Positions 48,775 through 59,271 of a stretch of DNA of 64,000 bases are shown here, piece after piece; the stretch's first letter is position 1, and every line of letters begins with the position of its first letter. Origin of the DNA: Adiantum capillus-veneris (lineage: Eukaryota > Streptophyta > Polypodiopsida > Polypodiales > Pteridaceae); contig CM043949.1 of NCBI GenBank assembly GCA_014529385.2, positions 144,595,850-144,659,849 of the forward strand, given 5' to 3'. The notes under the pieces are model-generated. The model made no database searches, was not told the origin of the DNA, and saw only the letters and a program-made list of their open reading frames with translations. The translations under genes were made by a program, and so were the position numbers.

Positions 48775-49619
48775 TGATGGTGCAACCAAAGTGTGTCGAC
48801 CCTAGCAAAGGGCACATGCATTGATGTTATGTTTACAGGTACAGACATGGGTAATAAAGCAGATACGAAGGCCCATTACAAGCAGGGAGATCCAGAAAGG
48901 GTATGTTTTATGTGGTTATGAAGGCCCAGTGGTGGAGATTTGATGCTTGAAGAAAAGGTTTTGACATGGGAAAAGGCTCTTAGAACATGCAATGCAACTT
49001 GGGTAGAGGAAGACATGTGGTCAGAGGAAGAAAGGAAAGTGTGTGAGAGACTTCACACCTTTGCATGAGGGAGACCGAAAAGTTTCATTCTGAATTGTTT
49101 TTGCAAAACTGGTTTTTTGTAAAAACTGGCTTGTAGGGAGAAGGAAAAGGGGGTTTTGAGCATTTTTGCATCTAACGCACATGGGAAAATTTTGCACCGA
49201 TTAGCAAATATTGAACTTTTTGTGCTCTGATGTGTTAAAGAGGGCGACAGACAGAACAGAGAAGGAGAGAGCTTTGATGATTGTATGCTCCACCATAACC
49301 GATGAATTGAAGAAGAAGCAAGCTCTAGTTGTGTTGCTTTTGGTGTGTGTAGGCAGGTGTGCCCCCCCCAAGGCTGTGATGTGCAAAGAGAGCGAGAGAG
49401 GTGATTGTGTGCAAGGTAAACAAGAAATTTATGTGTTTATGGGTGTGAGATAGATTGTGGTCTGTGCGAGTGTGTGGGCATTAATTTGGGTGTTCGTTTG
49501 AGAAAAGTGTGTGTCTGTGTGTGTGATTCTGTGTGGTTAGGGGTGCGGGTTAATCCATGGGCTATAGAGAGGCAAACATTGTGTGTGCTCGGTGTGTTCC
49601 CCCTTCCCACTTTCCAACA
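48775..49619 (+). repeat. LTR D of the array (about 845 bp)
   Basis: Starts TGATGGTGCAACC and ends TTTCCAACA, against gypsy G1 sequence at 49620. It lacks about 45 bp present in LTR C (the CTCTCTTCTCTTCTGC block near 40410). Confidence 0.85.
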
Positions 49620-50584
49620 GGGGGTTTGTAGCATTGCCCTGCTTTCTGTAATAGGACTGCATCAATTTCAACCGTACCCACCATCATGGAAACATAAGAA
49701 TCATCCTCACGATTGGGAGGACAAACAGTAGGCAATTGACATAGGATCTCTTTAACCCTGTTAAAGGCTACCTATGTGTCTTCATTCCATTGAAACCCAT
49801 GAGGCTGCTGAATCATTTTTTGAAGAGGGTAGACATACTGTGAAAGCATCCAAAAGAGGGTAGACATACTGTGAAAGCATCCAAAAGAATCAACAGAGGG
49901 TAGACATACTGTGAAAGCATCCAAAAGAATCAACAGAGGTATTTCAATTTATACACAAATGATGCCAAACCTATAGCACTTTTGGGAGGTTCCATCAACA
50001 CAAGAGCTTTTACCTTCCGGATCAGCTTCATAACCATTTTGTGAGACCACATGCCCTAGCAAATGAGTTCGAGGTTGAGCTAACTTACACTTTTTGGGAT
50101 TTAATTGACCACCAGCTTCATTTAATCGTTGAAAGCATAACTTTAACTTTGACAAATGATCAACCCTGGAACTGTAACACCCTATGTCATCCATGAAAAC
50201 CCTGATGAACTTACCAAGATAGCGACCAAACACTTTATTCATCCAATCGTGAAATGTTGCATAAGCATTCACCAAGCCGAAGAGCATTTTGCGGTAGGCA
50301 AAACAGCCCCATGGCGAAATGAAAGTGGTTTTCAGTTGATCTTCAAGTGCAATACCTATCTGGAAGTATCCAGATAAGCCATCCATAATAGAGTACCTCT
50401 CATGACCTACAACTTGATTTAAAATCTCATCCTCAAAGGGTAAAGGATAATAATTTTTCTTGGTGGCAACATTCAAAGGTTTATAATCAACACGCACTCG
50501 ACATTTCCCGTTCTTCTTAGGCATTATGACAACCGGGGAGACCCATCCAGACTCTTGCACGGGATAGATAGTACCTACCTTCAA
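49620..50584 (-). pseudogene. Ty3/gypsy G1: reverse transcriptase to start of RNase H
   Basis: The minus-strand frame from 50584 has VGTIYPVQESGWVSPVVIMP, KCRVRVDYKPLNVATKKNYY, YSIMDGLSGYFQIGI, PWGCFAYRKMLFGLVNAYAT and the catalytic FIRVFMDDIGCYSSRVDHL, then AGGQLNPKKCKLAQPRTHLLG. The frame breaks near 50000. A triplicated 30-40 bp block at about 49849-49938 disrupts the connector. RNase H begins EIDAVLLQKAGQCYKP and stops at the LTR array; it resumes as VYFES at 27972. The uninterrupted parallel in G2 (AVLLQKVRRSYKP then IYFER) shows these halves belong together. Confidence 0.85.
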
Positions 50585-51520
50585 TAGTACCTACCTTCAA
50601 TAGTACCTACCTTCAATAGTTTGTTTATTTCTTGCCATAGAGCCTCCTGTTGAATTTCACCCAATCTCCTTAGCTCCTGCACCTTACCCCTCCTTGAGTA
50701 TGATCCTGTGTTTGAATTCCTTGGCACCTCGTAAATCTTTATACTCAGTGGAAAACAGATTATGGTAGGATGCACAAAGTTGCACATAGTTCTCCTGCTC
50801 TTGCTTGTTAAGTCCTCTCCTAGCATACCTTTTACCTCTTGAGCATCAAGAGGAGAAACTTGAGCTTGCATACCTTCTTCTGGAATAGAGTTATCGATAG
50901 TAAACCCAAAGAGATCAGCATCAACGTGGAGGAGGTCGTTATCACTCTCTTCCCCTTCTTTATCCGTGTAGCCTTCATCATAGTTTGACTTCATCTTGTA
51001 CTCGTAGCTTGTCATTGAATCATCTCCCCCATCCTTCACCATGGGATGGGTGCAACTCTCCCTTGTACGTAAGTCAAGCATTACCTATCTATCATTCTCT
51101 TTATCAAACAAAGTAAATACCCCTTTTCCCCAATCCTTCTTGGCTCCAATTGCAAGTAGCCATGGGCTACCCAATATGAGAGGGTAGGTGTTGTCGCCTA
51201 CTTTCATAACAAAGAAATAAATAAGGCATTCAACACCTATGACTTGGACTTTTACATTCACATCCTATGCTATGCCCAAACACCTTGCTTTGGTATGATT
51301 GGCCAACCTCATTCGTACATTAGACCTTACCACTTCTTTAACTCCTGCATCCTTCATGGCAGATTTGGTCATGACACACACTTGTGCCCCTCCATCGATA
51401 TATGCATGTACCTACATCTTCTTCTCAATAAGAGCATAAAAAATAAGCGGAAGCACATTGGTTGGACTCCCAACTCTCAATGCTAGGTTCTCTATAGTAT
51501 GCACTCTTGCTTTTGTTCAT
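50585..51520 (-). pseudogene. Ty3/gypsy G1: aspartic protease and linker to RT
   Basis: On the minus strand the protease reads AYIDGGAQVCVMTKSAMKDA (catalytic Asp in the D-G-G-A form common in plant gypsy proteases) and TYPLILGSPWLLAIGAKKDW near 51180, with stops between. From 51081 an acidic linker (YTDKEGEESDNDLLHVDADL) leads to QEALWQEINKLLKVGTI at the RT start. A TAGTACCTACCTTCAA unit repeated three times (about 50572-50620) breaks the join with the RT frame. Confidence 0.75.
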
Positions 51521-51829
51521 GTGAGCTTGGTACTAGCATTAGAAGACCACTGACGTCGCAACTTAGGATTTAAAACAAGCAGTAGATCGAAAGTAATATT
51601 AGCCTTCTGGCTCTTGACATCACTCACCAAAACATTTTCTGGATGATTCCTTCCTAGCTCTTAGTCGGATTGCTTGATTTTATGCCTCCTTCTTCTTTTT
51701 CTTGTCTCTGCTGGCTCTTTCTCTTCATCGACCTTCCATTTGCCTTTGTGAGTTTTGGTCTCCCACTCTCTCTTCGTATCTCTTCCTTCACGTGCCCTCT
51801 TGTTAGCCAACACATCCCACCACCTGCTC

Positions 51830-52751
51830 ATCTAATCCAGTTATGTTAACACGATGAACTTCTTCATTACCTTGAGGAGCGGGAGGCACAGGATTGTCAT
51901 TTGACTGCTCCCTTTGCCCGTTGAGTTGTCCCTGTCCTCTCCCTCTTCCAAATAGCAAATACATACCTCCCCTTTCTCTGGGTGGATGTGGGAAATCCGG
52001 TGCATAATGCCCTTCTTCGCCGCAATTATAGCAACGACCACGTAATTGTCAAGTTCTTCCCCTTCCCATTCTTTGTTGCCCTCTGTACATTACACTCAAA
52101 TGAAGCTCTTGCATTTGATTTGATAAGTTTGAATAGTACGTAGCCAGTGTTGAGGAATAGATGCTACTCCTCGATTTGCTTGATCCTCTGCACGAACCTC
52201 GTCTTGAGGGCTTGGTGGCTGCTCGTAACCCATCATACCTTGCTTGCTCTTCTTCTTGATCTTCTTGCTCTTTGCTCAAGCAATTGCTACAGCACCATTG
52301 TAGTTCTCAGGGCTTTCAAAATCCACCTTTTCTTGTACCTAGGAGGCAAGCATGCCATAAATTTGTCCATCTTGAAATAGCCGTCATTTGCCAATTGCAT
52401 TGTTGTTGCTAATTTTGCCCAACATTCTTCAAACCGATTAAGAAAAACATTAAACTCTTCACTTACATCTTGCCTGAGAGCCTTCGCCTTCAAATCCATG
52501 TCCATAGGTGACACTTCCTTTCAAAAAAATTGTAACAAGTTGACCGGTAGAGCCGGCCATGCTTGTCGCAGCTCACCTTCTAGGGCATCGAACCATGCTT
52601 TTGCCTTGCCACGTAGCACCAATGGGATGGTTTCCATCTTGCTATCTTCATTAGGCATTAGCAACGATAGCATGTATAGTTCAAAATAATCAATGCAATC
52701 CACCAGATCCTCCTCACCGGTGAAAATTGACCCGTAACTCCGAGCAACCAT
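51830..52751 (-). pseudogene. Ty3/gypsy G1: gag
   Basis: Minus-strand frames: FTGEEDLVDCIDYFELYMLS and IPLVLRGKAKAWFDALEG (52751-52521), ALRQDVSEEFNVFLNRFEEC and KMDKFMACLPPRYKKRW (52514-52287), a basic Gln-rich stretch, and a zinc-knuckle remnant (CYNCGEEGHYAPDFP-like, with one Cys lost, near 52000). Two stops and at least one frameshift. The blocks match the gag of the LTR array family (LLLRGEAKTWFNG, AVRQDVSKDFFIFLEQFEAC), which makes G1 a relative or the former autonomous partner of that family. Confidence 0.8.
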
Positions 52752-52826
52752 GTTTTCCTTCTGTTGATCTTTGTATTTCCTTCTTCAAAGCGATCAGTAG
52801 CTCCTCAGTGGGGACACCACTGATGG

Positions 52827-53250
52827 GATGGGGGAAGAGGAAACTCACACAACACAGTGAATACTTGCCTCACTATAGCCCAATGAATGTCCAACACCCC
52901 AAACCACACATACTCACACACAATATAGCACAATCTACAAATCCCTATTGTATCAGCTCGCTCCAAGGCACCACCAATTACACACACTCACAACTGATCA
53001 ATTTTTCCCTTCATACACCTACCAACTGTACAAAATGGATCATTGATAAGTATAGAACTTACCCCTCCTGTCTCGTGTGAGACGGCACTGAAAAAAGGTG
53101 ACTGTGGACTTCGGAAAATACATGTGAAGAAGGTCGAAGAGCTCTCTCTCCAAAGGCAACAAGTGGAAATGAGGTGATTTTAGCCTACCTTGGGTACCTA
53201 TACTCGAACTTCCCGAACCATTTTTCCCCAAATTCCCCTATTAGTCCTAC
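52827..53250 (-). repeat. Ty3/gypsy G1 5' LTR (outer edge not defined)
   Basis: On the minus strand it ends CCCCCATCCCATCA at about 52829, followed by TGGTGTCCCCACTGAGGAGC as primer site. Its last 100 bp (TGTGTGAGTATGTGTGGTTTGG, TTGGGCTATAGTGAGGCAA) align with the corresponding end of the array LTR (GGGCTATAGAGAGGCAAAC). The other end is uncertain; I saw no second G1 LTR in the window. Confidence 0.55.
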
Positions 53251-53854
53251 TAGGCTGTGAAATCTATGTTAGAGTCAAAAATTTCCCCAATCAGATTCCT
53301 GTAGCTCATTCTGCAAGAATTTTGCAAAAGTAGGTCTGGCCGCCTAATTTAGGCTTCCTGCTTCCATGTGTCAATTTGATTGAAATATTTTGTGCCTATC
53401 CATGTTGTCTTTCTAATCATCAACGTATCTTCAATTTTTCCATCTGAGCTCATTTGCTATTTATTATTAATTTTTGACCTGTTTATTGAAAAAATCAAAG
53501 AAAATAACAAAATGTGCTAAAAAAGCAAAGTGAAAATCCATTAATTAAGAAAATCCATTGAAAAACACAGCTTTATTTTTTTTTGTGGATTTTCTCCAGT
53601 TTTAAGTCTCAATATCAAGAAAAATGAAAAAAAATAGCAAAAAAGGGACTATTTTATGATGATTTTTTGATAGTATATACACTATTTACACTTATCGGGA
53701 AGATATTATCAATTAAATTCCCCTATTGATGGTTTATAAGAGCATTATTAGGTAATTTTGCAAAGAATCACACGTTAACATCAAACTTTTTCCTCCGTCT
53801 TCAAACATTGCCCTTAATTACTTAGTTCCCTTCCACCCCTCCTAGATGGCATAC
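53251..53854. other. No gene; AT-rich, with a short tandem duplication
   Basis: Low-complexity AT-rich sequence without ORFs. At 53819-53886 a block of about 33 bp, CTTAGTTCCCTTCCACCCCT and onward, is duplicated exactly in tandem. Confidence 0.5.
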
Positions 53855-54920
53855 TTAGTTCCCTTCCACCCCTCCTAGATGGCATACTCTGGGACGACTG
53901 TGTGCATGGGTTGAACAGATGTATCTATGCATAGCCATTGTCGGCTCTAACATGCTTTGAAGATCAATGCAGTTCAAACCATTATGTTGCTCAAGAGTTG
54001 GGTCTTGAGTAATTAACTCAAGGGTTTCTGATGTTGAGGATTTCTGTTGCTGTCTTCCAAAGAGAAAATCTTGTAGATTGTGTGCTCTCTGCTTGATTGT
54101 ACCATCATGATGCTTTAGCATGCTGATTGCCTGAGCTGTTGGTATCACTTTTGACTGTTGTCGAGCTTTTGCTCGCCATTGATACCTTGGCTTGCTTGGT
54201 GCAGAATGTCGTGGTTGAGTGTTCAGGCTTAACTCTCCATTGCTTGATTGGTTTTACGGTTTACGGAGAAGATAAGTGCAATTTTTTCTTCCTAATCGAT
54301 TTCGTGCTAGGTTCCTTGTTTGAAGATGCTTGTCTCTGTGTTTTGATCCGTGGAGTCTTTGGTATTGTCGATGATGTTTTGGGCACCCAGATTTGAATCG
54401 GCTTGTCCTTAAGCTGTGCTTTTGGTACCCAAATTTTCTTGACTCCTTGCATGCTACTTGTAGCATTTGCTTGTCGATAGGATGGAGAAGATTGTTTGCT
54501 TCGTGGTTTGGTCTGCTGGTTGATTTCTTTCCATTCCTCCTTGCTTGGTGCAATTGGAAAAATGAGTTGTCCGCCTTTAGGTGATAGCTTGAGCTGATTT
54601 GTATCCCAATGTGGTACTGGCTTGTATGTCCGCATCCATTCCAAGAATCATTGTCTCATTCATGTATTCATCTGGTAAGCATACAAACTGATAGGACATG
54701 AAAATCCATGTACTATCACATTTAAATTGACTACTCCCAATGTTGGTGTTGGGTTCTTGTTGCATCCTTTGATAGTCACTATTCCTGCTGTCAAATACTG
54801 ACTTGTTGCGTTCTTGTACGTGGAATAACTGACTGCATTTACGCGAGCTCTTGCATCCAATGCATTTGTGCTATGATTTTTGAGCTGTACTTTGATGCGA
54901 GGTCCATTCCATCTAACCAT
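53855..54920 (-). pseudogene. Retroviral-type aspartic protease remnant and downstream linker of another element
   Basis: On the minus strand 54920-54660 resembles a retropepsin whose active-site loop is mutated (ALDARARVNAVS where ALxDTGAxVNxxS is usual), followed by YLTAGIVTIKGC. A frame change then leads to FVCLPDEYMNETMILGMDAD, the typical protease C-terminal block. Further down are Lys-rich repeats of the WVPK type (KIWVPKAQLKDK, IQIWVPKTSS) and a final unrecognised ORF (54148-53855). Its order relative to G3, protease after integrase, shows it is a different element. A caulimovirus-like (endogenous pararetrovirus) source is possible but not shown. Confidence 0.45.
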
Positions 54921-55039
54921 TCATCCTCATCTGTTGACACTACATCTTTCAGCAATTCCCATTGTTATCTATTTCCAGAGTGTTGATGGAAATAGGTGTT
55001 TGTTGATTCTTGAGAGCAGCTTTGCTTTTGAGTACCCGA

Positions 55040-55110
55040 AGCCGAGCTTCTTCTTGGGCTTCATTAATAATTTTGTTAGGCTTCTTCTTGGGCTTCATCA
55101 ATAATTTTGT
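55040..55110. repeat. Short tandem duplication of about 35 bp
   Basis: CTTCTTCTTGGGCTTCATTA with following sequence to AATTTTGTT occurs twice in tandem with one or two differences, just downstream of the G3 integrase C-terminus. Confidence 0.8.
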
Positions 55111-55129
55111 TTTTGTTTTATCTTCCTTT

Positions 55130-55319
55130 TCTTAGCTGCATGCATCCTTTCTAGCAATTCATTGGTTAGTGGCAAATTGTACTTCTTTAAACGACATCCA
55201 CTAATCCAATTAGCCATTGGTTCCCCATCTAGGGTGGACAATTTAATTGCTCCACTTGGAGATACATCTTCAATGATAAACGGTCGGTTTCCCTTTTCTT
55301 AAACTTGGGAATGTGTTGC
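55130..55319 (-). pseudogene. Ty3/gypsy G3: integrase C-terminal end
   Basis: The minus strand reads RPFIIEDVSPSGAIKLSTLD, ANWISGCRLKKYNLPLTNEL, LERMHAAKKRK. This is the usual end of a plant gypsy integrase, separated from the core (56728-57718) by the 1.34 kb element at 55324-56659. Confidence 0.75.
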
Positions 55320-55323
55320 TTAA

Positions 55324-56659
55324 CACTACGTTGGTAATAGGACACTTTTATGTCCTGGGACACTTTTATGTCCTGTTAAGTGACCATTTTGCTTGAATTA
55401 TGTCAAGAGTTTCAAAATGGATTTTGAGGTGCTATCTATCTAGAAAGTTGGCTCATAAGCTGAAAAAAACTCGACATTTTTTTGGAATATCAATTTCATC
55501 TTTAACCTTGTCTTTGCACAACATTTCGCAACCTAAACTGTGTGAAAAAACGGGTCCTGTTTTTGGCTTTTTTCAACTTTTTGTAACTATACCACTCTAG
55601 AACTCATGTTTTGTGAGGTCTATAATGCTAGAAAACTATCTTTAGTAGTCCTCAACATGTTGTGATGCTTCTAGGGAGATATATATGTTAATGTTGTAAG
55701 TTATGACCAAATTACAAAAATTGTCAAATCCTATTTTTTAGCCAATTTTAGCTCTTTTATGATTTTTTTGGTGGCTTTCATGATATCCAAATGCAGTTTT
55801 GATTTTCTATGTGGCATATTGTACCATAAAGCTAATATTCATTGAGTTTTGGGGCACCTAATAACCTATTTTTCATTGTACACAATGATAGTTGATTTTT
55901 TCAATTATACAAGAAAACAAAACATTCTAGTATATCAAGTATAGCTTTCTCAATATTGCTATTTTCTTGTGACAACTATATGAATTTTGTAGATAGTAAC
56001 CATATCTAGTCATAAGGATCAAATTTGGGTAGATATTGAATAGTTTGTATGGGATTCTACAGCTCATAATGGTGAACCCAATTTTTTCATGTTTGCTGTA
56101 TTTAGCACTTCATCTTTGTCCCCAAGATTCCCCTTGGTAAAAGATGTACGATGCTTTTGACATGTTCCATGGCTCCTTATGAACCTAAAGGCCAATAGGG
56201 AACTAAAAAAACATGCAAATATTATTTGTATTGAGCGTGGCTATAGAAACTTTGATGATAGGTTCGCAGAATGGTAAAAATTCAACTTTTTTGTACCTAT
56301 TTCTTTTGGCAAAACAAAAAATAGTGATTGAGAAGCAATCATATGTTCTAATCACCAACCCATTGAAGTTAACTAGGGAATTTATCTCAAGTCCTACAAA
56401 AATCCCTAATCTTATTTTTATGGAACAAAACGTAAGAAATGATTGGATGAAAATGTAATGGTCCATCAACTTTGGAGGCTTGGTGTGACCAAAAGATGAG
56501 AAATTTTACAAGTTTCTTATTTTTTCCATGTGTAGTAGGCCTTGAACTATAACCTCATGAAAGGAATTTACAAAATGAGTGGATCTACTATGGTTTTGGA
56601 GGTTTTTTTCAAAACCCTGAAAGGACACTTTTATGTCCTGTTAGGTTACCAACCTAGTG
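55324..56659. mobile_element. Non-autonomous DNA transposon with CACTA...TAGTG ends and TTAA flanks
   Basis: The left end CACTACGTTGGTAA and right end TTACCAACCTAGTG are inverted repeats with one mismatch. Just inside lie copies of GGACACTTTTATGTCCTG (two at the left, one at the right, same orientation). TTAA is present on both sides (55320-55323 and 56660-56663). No transposase ORF; the longest frames are about 80-90 codons without motifs. The CACTA start suggests the CACTA (En/Spm) superfamily, but that group makes 3 bp target duplications, whereas here the four bases TTAA match. Confidence 0.7.
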
Positions 56660-56663
56660 TTAA

Positions 56664-57718
56664 GGGAATAGACTGAAACTAAGTCCCCTCTTTTGAAGAT
56701 TTTTGTGATTATATGAGAATCAAAAAACTATTTTTGTTTTCGCTTTTGTACATAGATGTGAGTTACAGCAGTTAGCCTTTGCTCATCTAGCTTTTCTAAA
56801 TCTTCAAGTCTCTCTAACAATTCATGTCTAGTCCACTCAAGATCCTTAGCTACCTTTAATGTTGGCATTAGAAATTCTATTGGCAGTATGGCATCAAGAC
56901 CATAAACAAGGTTAAAGGGTGTAGCATTTAAAGCTGTTTTGAATGAAACTCGATAAGCCAATAGAGCAGCATGGAGATTTATTTCCCAGTCTGTCCTTCC
57001 TGAACTAACCACTTTAGTCAATACCGAGCTAAGAGTTTTATTTGTATGCTCAGCTTGTCCATTTGCTTGTGGGTGACAGGGGGCTGATTTGTTATGGATG
57101 ACCATAAATTCATTAAGCAGATACTCGATTATCTCATTGAGAAAATGATTACCCCTATCACTGACAATTTCTATTGGCAGTCCATATCTTGTGAATACAT
57201 ATTCATATAAGAATGGGGCAGTGATTATGGAATCATTCTTTTGAGTTGCTTTAGCCTCGGCCCACTTGGTCAAACAGTTTGTAGCTACAATGATATATTG
57301 AGCTTGGGTTCTATAAGCAGGTGGCTATATTGGCCCAACAAAATCTATACCCCATTTTACGAAAGCACTAGAAAAGTGACCTCTAGATAATCTAGCATGT
57401 GCTTGTTCTATAATTGGAATATATTCATCTTCATTTCCACACGTAAATGTTGATCCTTACCTCTCCGACACAACTGGTTTTCAATAAGAGCATAATCTCT
57501 TGCTTCAGTTTCGATTGCTTTTGACGGCGTTTACTCATATCCTCAGAAAATGTTCGGCTTGATAAGTAAGTAACTAGATAGTTACTCCACTTAGGAACAT
57601 GAGACATTTGGAACAATGTTACGCGAGGTATGGCTGATTGTTTTTTACATTCAGGACAATCCTTTACAAAAGAGCGAACATCACTCTTCATACTTGGCCA
57701 AAATACTCCAAGTCTCAA
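56664..57718 (-). pseudogene. Ty3/gypsy G3: integrase zinc-binding and catalytic core
   Basis: On the minus strand, MRLGVFWPSMKSDVRSFVKD then CPECKK (57718-57640) is the Cys half of the HHCC zinc motif. After a frame break, KWGIDFVGPI (first catalytic Asp, about 57355) is followed by a TAG. From 57273 comes LTKWAEAKATQKND, then LPIEIVSDRGNHFLNEI (second Asp), CHPQANGQAEHTNKTL (catalytic Glu) and YGLDAILPIEF. All three catalytic residues survive. The chain continues across the inserted element to 55319. Confidence 0.85.
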
Positions 57719-57721
57719 GAT

Positions 57722-58359
57722 TCATCGCATAGTTTGATCTTCCGCAAAGTGAAGTCCTACTATGGTAATATGTGCTTGACTTAGGTGTCGGGTTTTCTCT
57801 TCAGGATTAATGCATAAGAGAAATATTCCATCTCGATTTCTTTTGTATGGCCTACCAGCTAGTAATTGATACATAGACGATTGCTCAATTAATCCGATTG
57901 TAATAGGAAGTGGTATTTGTGAATCCACTTGAGCTATGGTCATCAATGATACCATGTTTTCTGACCATCAAGGTATCATTTCTACGGAGAACAGATAGGC
58001 ATCGAGTAGATCATCGTCTACCCCTTTAGGTGATTCTCCTGAAACAATCCATGACAAATGATCTGCTCTTTGATGAGTAGTGCCCTTTTTTACAATCACA
58101 GTGAAATCAAATTCTAGAAGAATGATGAACCATCTCACTATTCTTCCTGTGTTGCATGGCTTGTTGACCAAATACAAGAAGGCTTGGTGGTCCACAAAGA
58201 ACACAAATTTGCTGGCTAATAGGTAATGTCTATACTCTTTTACGGCATAGATCATCCTTAATCCTTCTGTTTTGGTGGAGGTATAATTCTTTTCTGCCAT
58301 ATTCAATTGTCGGCTAGCATAAGAAATAGGAAAATCAATTTCCCCGTCTCCTAGTTGAG
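57722..58359 (-). pseudogene. Ty3/gypsy G3: RNase H
   Basis: The minus-strand frame begins ILAQLGDGEIDFPISYASRQ (58350-58300), then NMAEKNYTSTKTEGLRMIYA, FVFFVDHQAFLYLVNKP, IVRWFIILLEFDFTVIVKKG and HQRADHLSWI, ending at 57968. A second short frame (57955-57722) carries the link to integrase. No RT precedes it: the sequence passes from the post-protease linker straight into the RT/RNase H junction. Confidence 0.85.
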
Positions 58360-59175
58360 CTAGTATATACCCAATGTTGTTGAGCTCATCAAGTCCTTAG
58401 TTTCCTGAATTTCATCTTCAATGTGAAGGGTTGAGATCATTTGTATGGGAATTATGTCATAGCCGTCCTCATTGCAAAATTGAGTAGGCATAGACGTATT
58501 CACACATACATCCATTGTCGCTAAAATTTGAGTCCACTCAAAGGGATCAAAAAAATGCTCGGGAAAGGGTTCAAGTACATAGGCTTTGTCTGTGCAATCC
58601 CTTTCTAAAATACATTCTTCTCGTTTTAAGATCCCATTTTTTGAAGCTCCACACATCCAAATAGGAGTGTCTTTGTTCAACCAAGATGGAAGCTTAGTTT
58701 CGGCCAAAGAGACTGAATCTAACTCCTGTATGGGTGTTTTCATGATATCTCTATAAGTGTGATCTTTTAAATTAGCCCTTGTTATAGATTCCACTTGGTT
58801 CAAGTACAGATAATTGTTTCCCCAATCTTGAATGCGTTGTACTTGTTGCATGAAAGGTCTTCCCAATATGATTTCGTAATTTAGTTTTTTTCCAAAGTTT
58901 ACTATGGCAAAAGTGTGTTGATATTCAATCCCATAGGAATTAACTATCACTTTTTCAAGCAGTCCTAATGGTCTTTCAATGTGTCCATCAGCCAATTGCA
59001 ATTTCATTTGAGTTTGTCTAATGGCTGGCTGTCCCCAGGATTCCCATATTGCTTTTGTGGCTATGGCTATGCTAGCCCCACTATCCAGTATTGCCATGGT
59101 TTTTACGTCATTATATTTCACAAGAAGGGTTGTGTTTCCTTCTTTCCCTTTGTAGTATTCTCCAACTTTGTTCAT
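58360..59175 (-). pseudogene. Ty3/gypsy G3: aspartic protease and linker, joined to a deletion
   Basis: MNKVGEYYKGKEGNTTLLVK leads to the active site TMAILDSGASIAIATKAIWE (D-S-G) and NYEIILGRPFMQQVQRIQDW, a normal gypsy protease. A linker of about 130 residues follows. The frame ends at 58360 just where the RT should begin. The RT (normally around 500-600 bp of core plus flanks) is absent, so a deletion joins linker to RNase H at about 58355. Confidence 0.8.
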
Positions 59176-59271
59176 TGGAATAGATCAAATCTCTTTGTTG
59201 TCCATTTCGTGTTTCAATTTTCCCAAATTTTTCACAATTAGCCCCGTTATCCCCACCTTCTCTAGGGTTTT

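Larger units (their letters stand above)
27973..49619 (+). mobile_element. Tandem LTR-retrotransposon array: four LTRs, three internal regions, three nested copia insertions
   Basis: A repeated LTR of about 890 bp (TGATGGTGCAGCC ... TTTCCATCA) occurs four times in the same orientation (A-D), alternating with gag-only internal regions of about 1.04, 0.75 and 2.35 kb net length. Each internal region starts with a primer-site-like block, TGGTGCCCCCACTGAGG or a variant, and ends with GAGGGGTTGGGCAA just before the next LTR. This is the product expected from unequal exchange between LTRs of one family. Inside, copia elements sit in LTR A, LTR B and the third internal region. The array interrupts the RNase H of gypsy element G1. 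Confidence 0.85.
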
